In this document: positions 54,664-54,717 of the stretch, in pieces | Position numbering within the stretch: the stretch's first letter is position 1 | How the letters are laid out: each line of letters begins with the position of its first letter | Assembly: GCA_964504335.1 (NCBI GenBank) | Contig: CAZDET010000032.1 | Coordinates: 1 to 54,717 of the forward strand | Direction of reading: 5' to 3' | Length of the DNA stretch: 54,717 nucleotides | DNA from: CAZDET01 sp964504335 | Lineage (GTDB): Bacteria; Bacteroidota; Bacteroidia; Chitinophagales; Saprospiraceae | Made by a program: the position numbers and the translations under genes | The notes under the pieces: model-generated | Database searches by the model: none | Seen by the model: the letters and a program-made list of their open reading frames with translations, nothing else | Told to the model about the DNA's origin: nothing

Positions 54664-54717
54664 TCACTCCACGACCGTCTCCGCCCGCACAACCTCCGCA
54701 ATATTAAAAATGCCCAA
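54664..54717 (-). CDS. C-terminal end of an upstream gene (partial)
   Basis: An open frame enters from beyond the right edge and stops at TGA (54664-54666). The last 17 residues are in keeping with coding sequence (FNIAEVVRAETVVE), and 109 bases then separate it from the FAD-oxidase ATG. It would be an upstream gene of the same strand, and its identity is not visible. Confidence 0.3.
   Translation of the reverse strand: MGIFNIAEVVRAETVVE

Overview
The window looks like a chromosomal piece of a member of the Bacteroidota, most likely a Saprospiria/Lewinella-type marine heterotroph. This is inferred, not shown by any rRNA or tRNA. The supporting signs are type IX secretion (T9SS) C-terminal sorting domains on exported proteins, many exported enzymes with signal peptides ending in AQ, 2TM and DUF4412 families, membrane-anchored AraC regulators, and a mid-GC composition with AT-rich intergenic gaps. 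No rRNA, tRNA, CRISPR array or prophage was seen.

Layout. Bases 1-1500 hold an IS5-like insertion sequence whose transposase appears to be out of frame with its natural start. Bases 1.6-10.1 kb hold exported degradative proteins: a sulfatase with a dockerin tail, a T9SS-secreted esterase and a 1050-residue Asp-box/sortilin-like protein. A BrnT-type toxin-antitoxin pair sits among them. Bases 10.2-17.1 kb are a mixed accessory stretch: Fic AMP-transferase, ArsO-like flavin monooxygenase, S41 peptidase, an ANT(6)-like aminoglycoside nucleotidyltransferase, an MBL-fold hydrolase and the wreck of a PD-(D/E)XK (Rpn-type) transposase. Bases 17.5-23.1 kb carry a PKD-repeat T9SS protein and a second sortilin-like paralogue.

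Bases 23.1-35.9 kb form an oxidation cluster. TetR regulator, GMC alcohol oxidoreductase and AlkB alkane hydroxylase form one operon, with a perfect 12-bp inverted repeat upstream of alkB. A molybdenum hydroxylase (large and small subunits) with a diheme cytochrome c, an FMN alpha-hydroxyacid oxidase and an acyl-CoA ligase follow. Together they could take an alkane or similar hydrophobic substrate through alcohol, aldehyde and acid to acyl-CoA. An exported M14-like peptidase with an altered zinc site lies inside this stretch.

Bases 36-45 kb carry an ECF sigma factor with a polytopic partner, small membrane proteins, a large cell-surface protein, a membrane AraC regulator next to a PQQ-type sugar dehydrogenase, and an SH3 protein. 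Bases 45.4-54.7 kb hold two very large unusual proteins: a 1403-residue exported coiled-coil protein, and a 1223-residue FAD-linked oxidase fused to Ig-like/TIG modules. A DUF4412 protein lies between them.

Three families of dispersed non-coding repeats run through the window. The first is a 97-bp MITE-like element, in three copies with identical terminal arms. The second is a roughly 155-bp GC-rich element predicted to fold into several hairpins, in two copies. The third is an identical 23-bp perfect-arm palindrome, in two copies. These repeats and the FAD-oxidase fusion are the least explained parts of the window.
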